Assembly (NCBI GenBank): GCA_020436935.1
Contig: JAGQWX010000012.1
Span: forward strand, 1 to 64,000
Source: Saprospiraceae bacterium
GTDB taxonomy: Bacteria; Bacteroidota; Bacteroidia; Chitinophagales; Saprospiraceae
Direction: 5' to 3'
Length of the DNA stretch: 64,000 nucleotides
The stretch's first letter is position 1, and every line of letters begins with the position of its first letter. Made by a program: the position numbers and the translations under genes. This document shows positions 28,601 to 37,310 of this stretch, in pieces. Below the pieces are notes generated by a model that saw nothing but the letters and a program-made list of their open reading frames with translations, did no database searches and was not told where the DNA came from.

Positions 28601-29343
28601 CAAAGGCAGCGATCATCCGGGAAAAAGGCAGCAATTCTGAGCGGGAAATGGCCAATGCCATGTATCAAATGGGTTTTGATGTCAAAGACATTCACATGAC
28701 AGACCTCATGACGGGTAGAGAAGACTTGTCCGACGTACAGTTCATCGGTGCTGTAGGAGGTTTTTCCAACAGCGATGTACTGGGATCTGCAAAAGGCTGG
28801 GCCGGAGCATTCAAATACAATGAAAAAGCCAACGCGGCGCTTAAAAACTTCTTTAAAAGAGAAGATACCTTATCTGTAGGAATTTGTAATGGTTGTCAAC
28901 TCTTCATGGAGTTGGATCTGATTTATCCGAATCATGAACAGCCCGGCAGAATGCACCACAACAACTCACATAAATACGAAAGCAAATTTACCAACGTCAC
29001 CATCCAGAAAAACAACAGCGTTATGTTGTCAAGTTTGGAAGGAGCTCGTCTTGGCATCTGGGTAGCCCATGGTGAAGGAAAGTTTTACCTCCCATATGCT
29101 GAAGATCAATACAACATTGTTGGCAAGTACAGCTACAGCGAGTATCCTGGTAACCCAAATGGTTCTTTCTATGACGTTGCCATGCTGGCTTCATATGATG
29201 GAAGGCACCTGGTGAGCATGCCTCACTTTGAGCGTTCTTTCTTCCCGTGGAACTGGCCATATTATCCCGTAGATAGGCAAGATGAGGTTTCTCCATGGGC
29301 AGAGGCCTTTTTGAATGCAAGAAAATGGCTCGAAGGAAAGTAG
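25687..29343 (+). CDS. purL: Phosphoribosylformylglycinamidine synthase, single-chain
   Basis: A 1218-residue large-type FGAM synthase, near the length of proteobacterial PurL (about 1295). The N-terminal part resembles the PurS-like domain; the ATPase core includes SQVNSEHCRHKIFNGTF and KAETHNFPTTVEPFNGA. The C-terminal class I glutaminase domain has Cys1067 in SVGICNGCQLF and ends with HFERSFFPWNWPYYP. It converts FGAR, ATP and glutamine to FGAM, the fourth step of purine synthesis. Because the glutaminase is fused, no separate purQ or purS is needed. No purine riboswitch or other pur gene is adjacent. Confidence 0.97.
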   Translation: MLISFFQSSDKRIYAVQSSGLISDENIEKLVWAFGNATHLGSDKVTSWYKGPRAAMITPWSTNAVEICQNMGIDGIFRIEEFFPIEKDDVVDPMLFQKYPVLNQEIFDIKIEPENIKLIDNISAYNKSEGLSLSEEEVAYLEGLAKKLGRHLTDSEVFGFSQVNSEHCRHKIFNGTFVIDGEEKPSSLFKLIKKTSQVNHNHIVSAYKDNVAFVSGPTIQNFAPTAPDVPAEYAPKPLDSIISLKAETHNFPTTVEPFNGAATGSGGEIRDRLAGGTGSIPLAGTAVYMTAYSRLAEDRPWENQMPERPWLYQTPMDILIKASNGASDFGNKFGQPLIAGSLFTFEHQENNQRWGFDKVIMMAGGIGIGRKEMSEKNHPQLGDAVVVMGGDNYRIGMGGAAVSSADTGAFASGIELNAVQRSNPEMQKRVSNAIVALVEHGDNPIVSIHDHGAGGHLNCLSELVESSGGEIHLDKLPLGDPTLSAKEIIGNESQERMGLVIAKKDLPLLEKIAARERAPIYEVGQITGDQRFVIKDSDGDRKPLDLHVSDLFGSSPKTIMTDHHLEQKFESPSYTIDKLSDYINSVLKLEAVACKDWLTNKVDRCVSGKIAMQQCAGPLQLPLNNCGIVALDYYQTDGIATSIGHAPVAAMLNPAAGSRIAITEALTNIIWAPIANGLNGISLSANWMWPCRNPGEDARLYDAVEAASEFAIALGINIPTGKDSLSMSQKYKDGNVLAPGTVIISTVGHCNDFTKAVTPVFKGTSGKIYYINLSQNDFGLGGSSFGQVLGHIGGDLPDVSSAEYIKLVFNAVQKAISADLVLAGHDVSSGGLITTILEMCFAETATGAKIDLSPLGDADTVKVLFAENCGLVLQGNIDLAHFLNQEGVAVVEIGSVQQQDVLDISNGSFNTQLSIPDLRKTWFETSYLLDKQQTGVQLAKERFEHFDQQPLVYNFPIHFDGKKVARPQGKRPKAAIIREKGSNSEREMANAMYQMGFDVKDIHMTDLMTGREDLSDVQFIGAVGGFSNSDVLGSAKGWAGAFKYNEKANAALKNFFKREDTLSVGICNGCQLFMELDLIYPNHEQPGRMHHNNSHKYESKFTNVTIQKNNSVMLSSLEGARLGIWVAHGEGKFYLPYAEDQYNIVGKYSYSEYPGNPNGSFYDVAMLASYDGRHLVSMPHFERSFFPWNWPYYPVDRQDEVSPWAEAFLNARKWLEGK

Positions 29344-29386
29344 CTTTCAAAAACCTTTGTATTTAGCCATTTAATTTTGAGCTTCC

Positions 29387-29405
29387 TTGTGGATTGTCTC
29401 CACAA
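29387..29405. repeat. Hairpin after purL
   Basis: TTGTGGA and TCCACAA pair perfectly around a 5-base loop, 43 bases after the purL stop. No T run follows, so it is a weak terminator at best; it may protect the mRNA 3' end. Confidence 0.35.
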
Positions 29406-29456
29406 ACGGATTTGTTACTACTTGTTTTAAGTACACTTTGTTATTTGTTTTTCTCT

Positions 29457-29464
29457 TAACTTTG
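29457..29464 (+). promoter_or_regulatory. -7 promoter element of TPR membrane protein gene
   Basis: TAACTTTG matches TAnnTTTG exactly, with TTTG at 29437-29440 (16-base gap). The ATG is 20 bases downstream. Confidence 0.6.
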
Positions 29465-29484
29465 CACCCTCAAAAAGAACATAA

Positions 29485-30105
29485 ATGTTTAAGATCAATA
29501 TCTATTTAAAATTTGCCATCATTGCAGTTTGCTTCATTTTAGGTATAGCCCTTACTGCATTGTACGGTTTTTGGTACGCCTTTTTGTTTTTCCTCATAGG
29601 CATCGGATTTGTAGTGAGTTATTTTCTGCTTGGAACTATCCAATCTTCTGCAGAACTCATTCAATTACAACAATATGATGCGGCTGAAGAAAGACTGGGA
29701 CTTACATTTTTTCCAAAATTGTTGTACGTCACCAACAGAGCGATCTATTATGTAATGAAAGGTACCATTCAGGCTGCTAAGCAAAACAATAAGCTTGCAG
29801 AAGAATACTTCAATACGGCGTTGTCTCTCAATCTGCCAACGGACAATGAAAAAGCCATGGTCTTGTTGCAATTGGCCAATATTAATGCCCAGAGAAACAA
29901 TTGGACAGGTGCAAAATCCTATGTTTCACAAATCAAAAAGCTGAAGGTGACAGAAGGCGTCATCAAGGAACAAATTGATTTGTTTGAAAAAGGCCTCAAC
30001 AACAGAGGTCAGATGAACGTAGCCAGGTCCATGGGTAAACAAGGAATGCAAATGCTCCAGCAAGGAGGCATGGGAAGCAAAAGAAGGAGACCAAAAATGC
30101 GTTAA
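29485..30105 (+). CDS. Membrane protein with TPR-like region
   Basis: A 206-residue protein I cannot name. Two hydrophobic helices near residues 7-50 (FAIIAVCFILGIALTALYG; FLFFLIGIGFVVSYFLLGT) anchor it in the inner membrane. Residues about 60-170 are helical with TPR-like pairs (AEEYFNTALSLNLPTDNEKA, QLANINAQRNNWTGAKSYV), which usually bind proteins. The tail is Gly/Met-rich and strongly basic (KRRRPKMR). It has its own promoter and lies between purL and uvrA, so context gives no clue to its job. Confidence 0.7.
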   Translation: MFKINIYLKFAIIAVCFILGIALTALYGFWYAFLFFLIGIGFVVSYFLLGTIQSSAELIQLQQYDAAEERLGLTFFPKLLYVTNRAIYYVMKGTIQAAKQNNKLAEEYFNTALSLNLPTDNEKAMVLLQLANINAQRNNWTGAKSYVSQIKKLKVTEGVIKEQIDLFEKGLNNRGQMNVARSMGKQGMQMLQQGGMGSKRRRPKMR

Positions 30106-30175
30106 TGGTTTTATATGCATTAGTCTTAAACCCTCTCACTCAACTTTTGTTATCTTAGCTGGTTAGCAAAACACA

Positions 30176-33007
30176 ATGGATCAAACAACAACAGCACCCC
30201 CCAGTAATAATTCTTTTCTAAAATACAACATCCACATCAAGGGTGCCAGGTCCAACAACCTCAAAAACATAGACCTGGTCATACCGAAAAACAAACTGGT
30301 AGTAGTGACCGGTTTGTCGGGATCAGGGAAGTCTTCACTCATCATCGATACGCTTTATGCGGAAGGTCAGAGGCGTTATGTGGAAAGTTTGTCTTCATAT
30401 GCAAGACAATTCCTGGACCGGATGAAAAAACCAGAGGTAGATTTCATCAAAGGCATTTGTCCAGCTATCGCTATAGACCAGAAAGTGATTTCTTCCAATG
30501 CACGAAGTACCGTTGGTTCACTTACCGAGATCTACGATTACCTCCGGCTGCTTTACGCCAGGATAGGCCATACATTTAGCCCAATTTCAGGAGAAGAAGT
30601 CAAAAAGAACAGCGTCACAGATGTTGTTGACTACATTTTTGCTCTTCCTGACCAGTCGCGCGTCCTACTTTGTATACCTGTTCAGAAAAACCATTCAAGG
30701 CCCTTGAATCAGGAGCTGGACCTATTGCTCCAAAAAGGCTTTACGCGACTGATTTACAAAGGAGAGACCACCAATATCCAGGACGTTCTCGACAACAATA
30801 AAGAAATAACGGATGCTAAGGTCCTTACCACCAACCACTCCTTCGACCTAAAAATCCTCATTGACAGGTTTGTGGTTTCTGATGACGAAGAAAATAGAAA
30901 AAGAGTTGCCGACTCTGTACTAACTGCTTTCTCGGAAGGCGAGGGTACATGCCTTGTTGTTCCTGTCGGCGGTGAAGAAAAAGAATTCAACAATCGTTTT
31001 GAACTCGATGGAATTACCTTTCTCGAGCCCAATCATCAGTTGTTCAATTACAACAATCCTTATGGTGCCTGCCCAAAGTGCGAAGGTTATGGGAAAATTC
31101 TTGGCATAGACCCGGACAAGGTCATCCCGGATGAAAATCTCAGCGTGTACGAAGGAGCCATTGCATGCTGGAGAGGAGAGGTCAGCAAAGAATGGTTGGA
31201 CAGATTGATAAAATCTGCGTCCCGCTTTGATTTTCCAGTGCACAGACCTGTAAAAGACCTTACCCCACATCAAAAAGACTTGTTATGGACGGGTAATCAA
31301 TTCTTCTGGGGATTGAATGATTTTTTCAAGGAGATAGAAGAAAAGACCTATAAGATTCAAAACCGGGTTTTATTGGCGAGGTTCCGCGGTCGCACCACCT
31401 GCAACGAATGCAAAGGGGGTCGTTTAAGAAAAGAAGCCTCTTACATCAAAATAGACGGCAGGTCAATCAGTGAGCTCATCAATATTTCTATTGAAGATTT
31501 GTATCTCTGGTTTGCTCAATTGAATCTGAGCGAATACGACGCCGCTGTCTCTCAGCGCATCATCCTCGAAATCAACAACCGTCTAAAGACCATGATGGAC
31601 ATTGGTCTCTCATATTTATCATTAGACAGACTATCTTCGACACTCAGTGGAGGAGAATCTCAGCGCATCAACCTCACCAGAACGTTGGGAAGTAACCTGA
31701 CCAATGCCATGTACATCCTGGACGAACCCAGCGTTGGCCTGCATCCGAAGGATACCTCAAAGCTGGTAAAAGTCCTTAAGAATCTGAGAGACCTCGGAAA
31801 TACGGTCATAGTGGTTGAACACGAAGAAGAAATCATCAGAAATGCTGATTTCATTGTTGAAATAGGACCTGAAGCGGGCATTCATGGGGGACACCTGGTG
31901 TATGCCGGCCCCTATTCTGAATTTGAACAAGGTGTACAAACCCTGACTTCGGATTACATCTCAGGAAAAAGATTTATTCCTGTACCTGTCAATGTCCGTA
32001 AGTTTTCCAATAAAATTGTCCTTGAAGGAGCTCGACAGCACAATTTGAAGGACATCAATATCATGATACCACTCAATGCCATCACCTGTGTTTCCGGGGT
32101 GAGTGGCTCGGGTAAAACTACTTTGATCAAAAGCATTTTGTACCCTGCTTTGCTTTCCCACCTGGGAGAACCAATTCCTTCGGCTCCCGGTAAGTTTTCA
32201 AAACTATCGGGTGATCTCAATAGGATATCTTCGGTTGAAATGGTCAATCAATCACCCATCGGCAAATCTTCGAGATCCAATCCGGTTACTTATGTAAAAG
32301 CCTACGATGCGATTAGAAAATTATTTGCCGATCAGCCATTGTCTAAGTTAAGGGGTTATGATCCCAAATACTTCTCCTTCAATGTGGACGCCGGCCGTTG
32401 TGATACGTGTAAGGGAGATGGCAATATCACCGTAGAAATGCAATTCCTGGCCGATGTCAATTTGGTTTGCGATGAATGTGGCGGAAAAAGATTTAAAAAC
32501 GATGTACTGGAAGTAAAATACGATGGTCTTTCGATCCACGACGTCCTAGAGCTTACGGTAGACGAAGCTCTGGTAGCATTTAAGAAGAAAAAAGACATCA
32601 TCAACAAGCTACAGCCTCTACAGGACGTGGGTTTGGGTTACATCCACCTTGGTCAGGCCAGCAATTCTTTATCGGGTGGCGAGGCCCAGCGTGTAAAACT
32701 GGCTTCATTCCTCACCAAAGAATATGCTTCAAAAAATATACTCTTCATATTCGATGAACCTACGACAGGGCTGCATTTTCATGATGTCAATAAGCTCATG
32801 GACGCCTTCAATGCTTTGGTAGAAAACGGTCATTCGGTATTGATCATAGAGCACAACCTGGATGTCATCAAGTCTTCAGACTGGTTGATAGATCTCGGTC
32901 CCGGAGCGGGCAAGTATGGAGGAAGTCTTACTTTTCAGGGTGAGCCCCGCGATGCCATCAAAGAAAAAGACTCTTATACCGGCCAGTTCCTTAAGGAGAA
33001 ATTTTAG
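30176..33007 (+). CDS. uvrA: Excinuclease ABC subunit UvrA
   Basis: A 943-residue UvrA of standard length (E. coli 940). It has two ABC ATPase modules: Walker A motifs GLSGSGKSS (46-54) and GVSGSGKTT, and signatures LSGGESQRINL and LSGGEAQRVKL. Zinc-binding cysteines occur in the insertion (CPKCEGYG, CNECKGG) and in the C-terminal zinc module (CDTCKGDG and CDECGGKRF). UvrA finds bulky DNA lesions and loads UvrB in nucleotide excision repair. Its last 17 bases overlap the convergent GT2 gene's end. The promoter is unclear (TATCTTAG, 7 of 8, near 30155). Confidence 0.97.
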   Translation: MDQTTTAPPSNNSFLKYNIHIKGARSNNLKNIDLVIPKNKLVVVTGLSGSGKSSLIIDTLYAEGQRRYVESLSSYARQFLDRMKKPEVDFIKGICPAIAIDQKVISSNARSTVGSLTEIYDYLRLLYARIGHTFSPISGEEVKKNSVTDVVDYIFALPDQSRVLLCIPVQKNHSRPLNQELDLLLQKGFTRLIYKGETTNIQDVLDNNKEITDAKVLTTNHSFDLKILIDRFVVSDDEENRKRVADSVLTAFSEGEGTCLVVPVGGEEKEFNNRFELDGITFLEPNHQLFNYNNPYGACPKCEGYGKILGIDPDKVIPDENLSVYEGAIACWRGEVSKEWLDRLIKSASRFDFPVHRPVKDLTPHQKDLLWTGNQFFWGLNDFFKEIEEKTYKIQNRVLLARFRGRTTCNECKGGRLRKEASYIKIDGRSISELINISIEDLYLWFAQLNLSEYDAAVSQRIILEINNRLKTMMDIGLSYLSLDRLSSTLSGGESQRINLTRTLGSNLTNAMYILDEPSVGLHPKDTSKLVKVLKNLRDLGNTVIVVEHEEEIIRNADFIVEIGPEAGIHGGHLVYAGPYSEFEQGVQTLTSDYISGKRFIPVPVNVRKFSNKIVLEGARQHNLKDINIMIPLNAITCVSGVSGSGKTTLIKSILYPALLSHLGEPIPSAPGKFSKLSGDLNRISSVEMVNQSPIGKSSRSNPVTYVKAYDAIRKLFADQPLSKLRGYDPKYFSFNVDAGRCDTCKGDGNITVEMQFLADVNLVCDECGGKRFKNDVLEVKYDGLSIHDVLELTVDEALVAFKKKKDIINKLQPLQDVGLGYIHLGQASNSLSGGEAQRVKLASFLTKEYASKNILFIFDEPTTGLHFHDVNKLMDAFNALVENGHSVLIIEHNLDVIKSSDWLIDLGPGAGKYGGSLTFQGEPRDAIKEKDSYTGQFLKEKF

Positions 33008-33701
33008 CAACAAGCAGCTTAAACATCGCTACTGCATTTTTCCTTATCGTTTTCCACGATACAGGTATGATTTCTACGTCTTCCCGCAATTCCACAGGAA
33101 CACCTACAATGACAAGACCATTTTTCTCAGCTTTTGAAATGAATTCAATTTCAAATAAAAAACCATTGGTAGCCACCATACCCAGTATTTCTGAAGCCTT
33201 TCCTTTTTTCATTGCCTTCAAACCTGCTTGTGTATCATAGTGTTTTAAGCCTAAAAAATACTTGTTAAGTCCTTTGATCAAGGCAGAAATGAGCCTTCTC
33301 TGAAATGGTTGTTTGCTAAAGTATTGGCCACTTCTTTGCGAGATAACAAGATCGGGGGATAGTTTTTCGTCCGATATTGCATGAACAACACTGATCAAAC
33401 TTTCAATCGTATAAGGAAAATCAAAATCTGTATATAACACATAATCAGCTTCTTTGATCATTTTCACACCTGATTTTATGGCAGCGCCTTTTCCGGCATT
33501 TTGGGCCAAATGAATTACCGTGGCATGTTCTGATGTGATTTTGACAGCACTCCCATCGTCAATAATTATAAACGATGTATCCAGGAAATGAGACAATCTT
33601 AGTTTAATCTCGCTTGCAATTCTGTCATATTCAAGGCGTTCTTCTTCTGTAGGATTATATCCCGGTGTAAGAATGACCAATCTTTTATTGCTCTCAGTCA
33701 T
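32991..33701 (-). CDS. Glycosyltransferase family 2, polyprenol-phosphate type
   Basis: A 236-residue GT-A enzyme without membrane helices. It starts LVILTPGYNPTEEE, has the nucleotide-binding IIIDDGS near residues 45-51 and the metal motif TDFDFPY near 95. The later QAGLKAMKKGKASEI and TNGFLFEIEFISKAEKNG resemble dolichyl-phosphate mannose/glucose synthases. It likely transfers a sugar from a nucleotide to a lipid phosphate at the membrane. The start overlaps the hemW stop by 8 bases, so it is cotranscribed with hemW; the ends of GT2 and uvrA overlap by 17 bases in convergent orientation. Confidence 0.88.
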   Translation of the reverse strand: MTESNKRLVILTPGYNPTEEERLEYDRIASEIKLRLSHFLDTSFIIIDDGSAVKITSEHATVIHLAQNAGKGAAIKSGVKMIKEADYVLYTDFDFPYTIESLISVVHAISDEKLSPDLVISQRSGQYFSKQPFQRRLISALIKGLNKYFLGLKHYDTQAGLKAMKKGKASEILGMVATNGFLFEIEFISKAEKNGLVIVGVPVELREDVEIIPVSWKTIRKNAVAMFKLLVAKISP

Positions 33702-34824
33702 CCGATTGTATTTTAAAGAAAGAAGATGCTATGGCATCGCTGTAAAACTTACCAGCTGTGAGCACTGTTATTACCCCATCTTTATCCTGAATAAAGTCCC
33801 GGAATCTGTTGTTAAGCAGTTCTTTTTCAAAGAAGTCAAGGTAGTCCTCTCCGAATACCATGCTGATCTCATTTCTACTGACGCCCCATTTGGTTCTTAG
33901 TCCTGTCATGATGTATTCATTATAGCGATCAGCCAGACTCAGTATTTCTTCTTCAAAATAAGGGTCACCATCATTAACAGCCTTATTGTATTTTACATTA
34001 TTCGCAACATTCCAACTTCTGGAAGTACCGTTGAAACTATGAGCAGAAGGGCCAAATCCCATATAGGGTTTGCTTTGCCAATAAGAGGAATTGTGTTTGG
34101 CTGTCTTCCCATTCCTGCAAAAATTAGAAACCTCGTATTGTTCGTAACCATTGAGAATGAGTTTGTTTATCAAGATAGAAAACTGTTCATAACTGTGTTG
34201 GTCATCGAGAGTTACTTTACCCTTTTCAACCTGTTTGTGGAGTGCCGTCTTTTCTTCTACGGTTAGGCAGTAGGCGGATAAATGATCAACATTCAAATGT
34301 AAAAAGGTATCAATGTTTTCCTCCCATTTTTCATGGCTGGCACCAGGAATGCCATAGATCAGGTCAATACTTATTTGTTCAATTCCTGCATCTTTGGCCA
34401 AAGATATTGCTGTTTTGGATTGACTGGCGTTGTGACTCCTGTTCATAAACAGCAAATCCTCATCAAAAAAAGATTGAACACCAATAGATAGTCTGTTGAT
34501 ACCAACATCTCTGATCATGGTGACATACTCCTTTGATATATCGTCTGGATTTACTTCAAAAGTGATTTCTGCCGTCTTGTCCCATGAATAGATTTTTGCC
34601 AGGCTTGCCAGCAAATCATTCAATTCTTCTGCAGTCAATACCGATGGTGTACCTCCACCAAAGTAAATGGATTCGACTTCTTTGAAGTAGGGTGGTCTCG
34701 ATTCTATTTCATTAATCAACGACTTTAAGAATTCAGGACGAGTAGACATCGAAGTAGAAAAGTGGAAATTGCAGTAAGTGCACGCCTTTCTACAATATGG
34801 TATATGTATATAGATTCCGCCCAT
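33694..34824 (-). CDS. hemW: Radical SAM heme chaperone HemW
   Basis: A 376-residue radical SAM protein. The cluster cysteines are Cys11, Cys15 and Cys18 (IPYCRKACTYCNFHF), with the fourth family Cys replaced by Phe as expected for HemW rather than HemN. The motif KHNSSYWQ matches the HNxxYW signature of the heme-binding HemW group, and YFGGGTPS is the SAM-binding stretch. HemW delivers heme to respiratory proteins; older databases call it oxygen-independent coproporphyrinogen oxidase-like. It is divergent from M1 peptidase copy 2 and followed by GT2. Confidence 0.92.
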   Translation of the reverse strand: MGGIYIHIPYCRKACTYCNFHFSTSMSTRPEFLKSLINEIESRPPYFKEVESIYFGGGTPSVLTAEELNDLLASLAKIYSWDKTAEITFEVNPDDISKEYVTMIRDVGINRLSIGVQSFFDEDLLFMNRSHNASQSKTAISLAKDAGIEQISIDLIYGIPGASHEKWEENIDTFLHLNVDHLSAYCLTVEEKTALHKQVEKGKVTLDDQHSYEQFSILINKLILNGYEQYEVSNFCRNGKTAKHNSSYWQSKPYMGFGPSAHSFNGTSRSWNVANNVKYNKAVNDGDPYFEEEILSLADRYNEYIMTGLRTKWGVSRNEISMVFGEDYLDFFEKELLNNRFRDFIQDKDGVITVLTAGKFYSDAIASSFFKIQSDD

Positions 34825-34901
34825 AAATGTTTAAATCATCTGTAATATTAAAGAATATGTTGTAACTGATGTTGTCTATTCAATTGATGGATTTATTAGT
34901 C

Positions 34902-34932
34902 TTGGCTATCTATCCAAATTATTCTAAATTTG
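34902..34932 (+). promoter_or_regulatory. Promoter of M1 peptidase copy 2
   Basis: TTG (34902-34904), a 20-base gap and TAAATTTG (34925-34932) match the Bacteroidota promoter in both elements and spacing. Transcription would start near 34939, 40 bases before the ATG. Confidence 0.75.
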
Positions 34933-34978
34933 AAACTTCCCACCACATTTTACTTTTCAAACAAATTCAATTTTAGAT

Positions 34979-37243
34979 ATGCACAACATGTTTCGTATTT
35001 TATTGCTTGTGATTTTCCCGGCTTTGCTTTTTGCACAGGGAAAGTTTGAACAGTTGGGGTCTCTTCTTCCAACACCAAATACTTATAGATCTGCCAGTGG
35101 TGCACCAGGACATGAATACTGGCAGCAACGCGCCGACTATAACATTAAAGTTACCCTTGATGATCAGAAACAACAAATAACCGGCGAAGAAACCATTACC
35201 TATTTCAACAACAGCCCAGACGTACTTAAATACCTCTGGTTGCAGTTGGATCAAAACAGGAGAGCCAAAGACTCTGACACCTACAAAGTATCACAAAGTG
35301 AGTTTGGTGAAAACACCAGCGAGGCATCCTTACAGAGAATGACACCTGATTTTGAAGGAGGGCACAACATCACTTCAGTCACGGATGTAGCAGGAAAAGA
35401 TCTTTCTTACTTCGTGCAAAAGACCATGATGCGCATTGAGCTTCCACTGCCTTTGGCCAAAGGGCAAAGCTATTCGTTCAAAATCAAATGGTGGTACAAC
35501 ATCAACGATCGATTGAAAATTGGTGGAAGAAGTGGATATGAGTACTTTCCGAAGGACGACAATTACTTATACACGATTGCTCAATTCTTCCCTAGAATGT
35601 GCGTATACGATGATGTAACTGGCTGGCAAAACAAGCAATTCCTAGGTTCCGGTGAATTCACACTCAGCTTTGGAAACTACACTGTTGAAATAACTGTACC
35701 CGAAGACCACCTGGTAGCTGCAACAGGGGAGCTTCAAAACATGACACAAGTTCTGACAAAGAATCAGCTGAGCAGATACAATGAAGCGAAGAAAGCTACC
35801 GAACAGCCTGTTATTATTGCAACCCAGGATGAGGCCATTCAAAGAGAAAAAACAAAAACGTACAAAACCAAAACCTGGAAATTTAAAGCAGACAATGTGA
35901 GAGACTTTGCTTTCGCATCTTCGAGAAAGTTTATTTGGGATGCAATGGCTGTAAACCAGGGAGGCAGAACGATTATGGCCATGTCCATGTACCCCAAGGA
36001 AGGCAATCCATTGTGGGAAAAATACAGCACCAAATCTGTTGCCCATACGCTGAAATGGTATTCGCACTACACTTTTGAATATCCTTACCCGGTTGCTTGG
36101 AGTATCAATTCAGACAGAATCGGAATGGAATATCCTATGATATGTTTCAATGGGGGAAGGTGTGAAGAGGATGGTACCTATACAGAAAGAACCAAGTATG
36201 GTACAATCAGCGTGATTATACACGAAGTTGGACACAATTACTTTCCAATGATCGTCAATTCTGACGAAAGGCAATGGACATGGATGGATGAGGGACTTAA
36301 CTCTTTTCTCCAGTATTTGGCAGAATGTCAATGGCAAAGGGATTATCCTTCCAGAAGGGGACCAGCAGAAAACATTGTCTCCTATATGAGTAGCGCTCAG
36401 GAGGATCTTACACCGATCATGTCAAACTCTGAGAACATCAAGCAGTTTGGAAACAATGCTTATGGAAAGCCTGCAACAGCCTTGAACATTATGAGAGAAA
36501 CTATTCTGGGAAGAGAGCTTTTTGATTACGCTTTTAAAGAGTATGCCAACAGATGGAAATTCAAGTCTCCTACTCCTGCGGATTTTTTCAGAACTATGGA
36601 GGATGCCTCTAGTGTTGATTTAGACTGGTTTTGGAGGGCATGGTTTTTTGGAACCCAACCGGTTGATATGAGTATTGCCAATGTTAAGTACTTCAGCGAA
36701 TTGGCTCCAACACCTGAGGAGACTTATAACAGTGTTCTTAAAGAAAGGGAGGAGAAGGCCCAATACATTTCTGATCTAAGAAATAAGGAGGAAATCAAAC
36801 AAACTTATATAGAAATGGACACCAGCCTTGTGGACTTTTACAATAGATATGATGCCGCTAAAGAAGAGTACATGGTCGCAAATAAGAATGCAACTGAGCC
36901 AAAAAAGGATGCAAAGCACTTTTATGAAATCACTGTCGAAAACATTGGAGGAAATCCAATGCCTGTTATCATAGGATTTGAAATGGAAGATGGCAGTTTT
37001 GAAAAAGATGTTTTGCCGGCTGAAATATGGAGGTTTGATGACAAGAGCATCACCAAGGTATTTGCCAAAACCAAAAAGGTAAAGAGAATTGTACTAGACC
37101 CTAATCTTGAAACAGCTGACATAGACAAGTCGAACAATGCTTTTCCAAGATCTAAGGAAATATCAAGATTTGAAACTTTTAAGAATAACCGTCCGGATGT
37201 ATCTAACCCAATGCAAAGGGCGCAAAGAGAATCGAGGCCATAA
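34979..37243 (+). CDS. Secreted M1-family zinc metallopeptidase (copy 2)
   Basis: A 754-residue paralogue of the peptidase at 1245-3626, collinear over its whole length. The signal peptide is MFRILLLVIFPALLFAQG; the start could be the ATG at 34979 or the in-frame ATG at 34988. The zinc site HEVGH is at 415-419 with Glu438, and GMEYP replaces GAMEN at about residue 383. It is about 39 residues shorter than copy 1, partly from a shorter segment before the final beta domain. Both end with MQ(K/R)A-type tails. Likely an extracytoplasmic aminopeptidase. Two parS sites lie directly downstream. Confidence 0.9.
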   Translation: MHNMFRILLLVIFPALLFAQGKFEQLGSLLPTPNTYRSASGAPGHEYWQQRADYNIKVTLDDQKQQITGEETITYFNNSPDVLKYLWLQLDQNRRAKDSDTYKVSQSEFGENTSEASLQRMTPDFEGGHNITSVTDVAGKDLSYFVQKTMMRIELPLPLAKGQSYSFKIKWWYNINDRLKIGGRSGYEYFPKDDNYLYTIAQFFPRMCVYDDVTGWQNKQFLGSGEFTLSFGNYTVEITVPEDHLVAATGELQNMTQVLTKNQLSRYNEAKKATEQPVIIATQDEAIQREKTKTYKTKTWKFKADNVRDFAFASSRKFIWDAMAVNQGGRTIMAMSMYPKEGNPLWEKYSTKSVAHTLKWYSHYTFEYPYPVAWSINSDRIGMEYPMICFNGGRCEEDGTYTERTKYGTISVIIHEVGHNYFPMIVNSDERQWTWMDEGLNSFLQYLAECQWQRDYPSRRGPAENIVSYMSSAQEDLTPIMSNSENIKQFGNNAYGKPATALNIMRETILGRELFDYAFKEYANRWKFKSPTPADFFRTMEDASSVDLDWFWRAWFFGTQPVDMSIANVKYFSELAPTPEETYNSVLKEREEKAQYISDLRNKEEIKQTYIEMDTSLVDFYNRYDAAKEEYMVANKNATEPKKDAKHFYEITVENIGGNPMPVIIGFEMEDGSFEKDVLPAEIWRFDDKSITKVFAKTKKVKRIVLDPNLETADIDKSNNAFPRSKEISRFETFKNNRPDVSNPMQRAQRESRP

Positions 37244-37254
37244 TTAGAATGTTA

Positions 37255-37270
37255 TGTTTCACGTGGAACA
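37255..37270. other. parS: parS site 1 (ParB-binding centromere)
   Basis: TGTTTCACGTGGAACA; its reverse complement TGTTCCACGTGAAACA fits the bacterial consensus TGTTNCACGTGAAACA exactly. It lies 11 bases after the M1 peptidase stop and outside any gene. Confidence 0.9.
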
Positions 37271-37291
37271 AAGTCGATTGTAGATCAAATT

Positions 37292-37307
37292 TGTTTCACG
37301 TGAAACA
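37292..37307. other. parS: parS site 2 (ParB-binding centromere)
   Basis: TGTTTCACGTGAAACA is the perfect palindromic parS consensus. It begins 37 bases after site 1 begins, between the convergent M1 peptidase and alpha/beta hydrolase genes. ParB loaded here would spread and direct chromosome segregation with ParA and SMC. Confidence 0.95.
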
Positions 37308-37310
37308 TTA

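Noticed and set aside
29387-29405. TTGTGGA/TCCACAA hairpin after purL seen as a pair of DnaA boxes
   Set aside because: Each half matches TTATCCACA at only about 7 of 9 positions, it is isolated, and the spacing fits an mRNA hairpin better. It also shows how easily two-mismatch boxes arise.
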